In this document: piece by piece, positions 5,307 to 6,517 of the stretch
Numbering within the stretch: position 1 is the first letter of the stretch
How the letters are laid out: every line of letters begins with the position of its first letter
Origin: Acetobacteraceae bacterium
GTDB lineage: Bacteria > Pseudomonadota > Alphaproteobacteria > Acetobacterales > Acetobacteraceae
Direction: 5' to 3'
Assembly: GCA_019689515.1 (NCBI GenBank)
Contig: JADGHI010000221.1
Span: forward strand, 1-6,517
DNA: 6,517 nt
The notes under the pieces: model-generated
The model's database searches: none
What the model was told of the DNA's origin: nothing
Seen by the model: the letters and a program-made list of their open reading frames with translations, nothing else
Program-made: the position numbers and the translations under genes

Positions 5307-6517
5307 CTACTGCGCCTCTGCCAGCGCCTGCATCCAGGCGTGGGCCAGGCCGTAATACTCCAGCCTGTCCTGGAAGCTGGGGCGAACGCCGGGGGTGACC
5401 CACCGGCCTCGAATCCGCCCCGAAGGATCCTCCCCCAGGTACTCGAAGACGAAGACGTCGTTCATGGTGATGACATCGCCCTCAAGGCCACAGATCTCCG
5501 AGATGGCGGCGACGCGGCGGCCGCCATCGCGCATGCGCTCGATCTGGATGATGAGGTCGATGGCGCTCGCGATCTGGGTGCGGATCGCCTTCACCGGCAG
5601 GTTCTGCTGGCCCATCTGGACCATGTTCTCGATGCGCGTCAGGGCATCGCGCGTCGTGTTGGCGTGAATCGTGGTCAGCGATCCGTCATGCCCCGTGTTC
5701 ATCGCCTGGAGCATGTCGAAGGTCTCGGGGCCGCGGCACTCGCCGACGATGATGCGGTCCGGGCGCATACGCAGCGCGTTCCTGACCAGGTCGCGCGCGG
5801 TGACCTCACCCTTGCCCTCGAGGTTGGGCGGGCGGGTCTCGAGCCGCACCACATGCGGCTGCTGAAGCTGGAGCTCAGCCGCGTCCTCGATGGTGACGAT
5901 GCGCTCGCCATGGTCGATCAGGCGCGAAAGCGCGTTGAGCAGCGTCGTCTTGCCCGAGCCGGTGCCGCCGGAGATCACGAGGTTGAGCCGGCAGCGCGCC
6001 GCGATCTCGCAGATGCGCGCGACCTGGGGCGACATCGACCCGATCTGCACCATTGCGGAGAAGTCGAGCTTCTTCTTCGCGAATTTGCGGATCGAGATGA
6101 CCGGCCCGTCGAGCGCGAGGGGCGGGAAGACGACGTTGACGCGGCTGCCGTCGAGCAGGCGGCAGTCCACCAACGGGCTCGATTCGTCCACCCGCCGGCC
6201 GACAGTCGCCGCCATCTTCTGCGCGATCGCGGCGACCTGCGCGGCGCTGCGGAAGCGCACATCCACCCGGTACAGCCGGCCGGCCCGCTCGACATAAACG
6301 TTGTCCGGGCCGTTCACCATGATGTCGCTGATGCTTTCGTCCTGGAGCAGGGGCTCAAGCGGCCCGTAGCCCACCATGTCGTGGGCCAGCTCCTCGGCGA
6401 TCCGCGCCTGCTCGCGCGCGGAGATCTCGATCCGCTCGCGGTCGGCGAGCTCATGCACCAGCGCCTCGAGCTGCTCGCGCAGCCGGGCGGGCGGGAGCTC
6501 GGCGGCGACCACCGGGT
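5307..6517 (-). CDS. tadA: Tad/Flp pilus assembly and secretion ATPase TadA/CpaF (5'-truncated by window edge)
   Basis: TadA (CpaF) is the cytoplasmic hexameric ATPase of the type II/IV secretion superfamily that powers Flp pilus assembly. About 403 residues are visible and the frame stays open to the window edge. Numbering below is from the GTG at 6512, which is only an internal codon candidate. The N-terminal domain shows GYGPLEPLLQDESISDIMVN (48-67). The ATPase core has Walker A GGTGSGKTT (182-190), Asp box TIEDAAELQL (207-216), Walker B-type RIIVGECRGPE (253-263) and His box GHDGSLTTIHANTTRDA (274-290). All key residues (Lys188, Glu258, His283) are intact. CpaF proteins are often about 450-500 residues, so some tens of N-terminal residues probably lie outside. 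The stop is 4 bases before tadB. The neighbouring tadB and tadC make CpaF a better assignment than VirB11 or GspE. Confidence 0.96.
   Translation of the reverse strand, partial: PVVAAELPPARLREQLEALVHELADRERIEISAREQARIAEELAHDMVGYGPLEPLLQDESISDIMVNGPDNVYVERAGRLYRVDVRFRSAAQVAAIAQKMAATVGRRVDESSPLVDCRLLDGSRVNVVFPPLALDGPVISIRKFAKKKLDFSAMVQIGSMSPQVARICEIAARCRLNLVISGGTGSGKTTLLNALSRLIDHGERIVTIEDAAELQLQQPHVVRLETRPPNLEGKGEVTARDLVRNALRMRPDRIIVGECRGPETFDMLQAMNTGHDGSLTTIHANTTRDALTRIENMVQMGQQNLPVKAIRTQIASAIDLIIQIERMRDGGRRVAAISEICGLEGDVITMNDVFVFEYLGEDPSGRIRGRWVTPGVRPSFQDRLEYYGLAHAWMQALAEAQ

Noticed and set aside
4454..5398. Plus-strand frame of 314 residues opposite tadB
   Set aside because: It is an Arg/Asp/Gln-rich shadow of tadB, with no hydrophobic core or motif.
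1..6517. A novel defence, mobile or CRISPR-type system
   Set aside because: The window is accounted for by vitamin B6 and Tad pilus genes. There are no repeat-spacer arrays, transposase or integrase motifs, terminal inverted repeats or compositional islands that I can see.

Overview
This is a strongly GC-rich window with a marked preference for G/C-ending codons, densely packed with genes. It holds two convergent gene groups: a vitamin B6 pair on the plus strand and a Tad/Flp pilus assembly run on the minus strand. The protein sequences look alphaproteobacterial. A Rhodospirillales/Acetobacteraceae-type host is my best guess, but it rests on general resemblance and base composition only, because there is no rRNA or other phylogenetic marker here.

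Plus strand, positions 1-1487: the 3' part of pdxA (4-hydroxythreonine-4-phosphate dehydrogenase, start outside the window) runs into a complete pdxJ (pyridoxine 5'-phosphate synthase) through an ATGA overlap. The two enzymes act consecutively in the DXP-dependent route to pyridoxal phosphate. PdxA makes an unstable amino-ketone phosphate, and PdxJ condenses it with 1-deoxyxylulose 5-phosphate. Every catalytic or metal-binding residue I can place is present.

Positions 1488-1913 (about 430 bases) lie between the two convergent groups. They hold one plausible small plus-strand gene (1550-1798: a Pro/Arg-rich protein with a hydrophobic C-terminal tail, function unknown) and two short GC hairpins that might contribute to termination. 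No other gene is supported there.

Minus strand, positions 6517 down to 1914: tadA (cpaF, 5' end outside the window), tadB, tadC and a tadD-like gene, in the canonical order. They are separated by 4 bases, by 3 bases, and by a 4-base ATGA overlap, so they form one transcription unit. TadA is the hexameric ATPase and TadB/TadC are the inner-membrane platform proteins of the Flp pilus secretion machine. The last gene encodes a TPR lipoprotein with a long Ala/Pro/Thr linker and a C-terminal SPOR domain, which predicts peptidoglycan binding. Pilin, prepilin peptidase, secretin, tadZ and minor pseudopilin genes are not in the window.

I found no mobile element, CRISPR array, tRNA or rRNA, and no convincing sign of a wholly new system. 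The items most worth a second look are the TPR-SPOR lipoprotein at the end of the tad run, the pdxA-pdxJ translational coupling, and the small tail-anchored ORF between the convergent groups.
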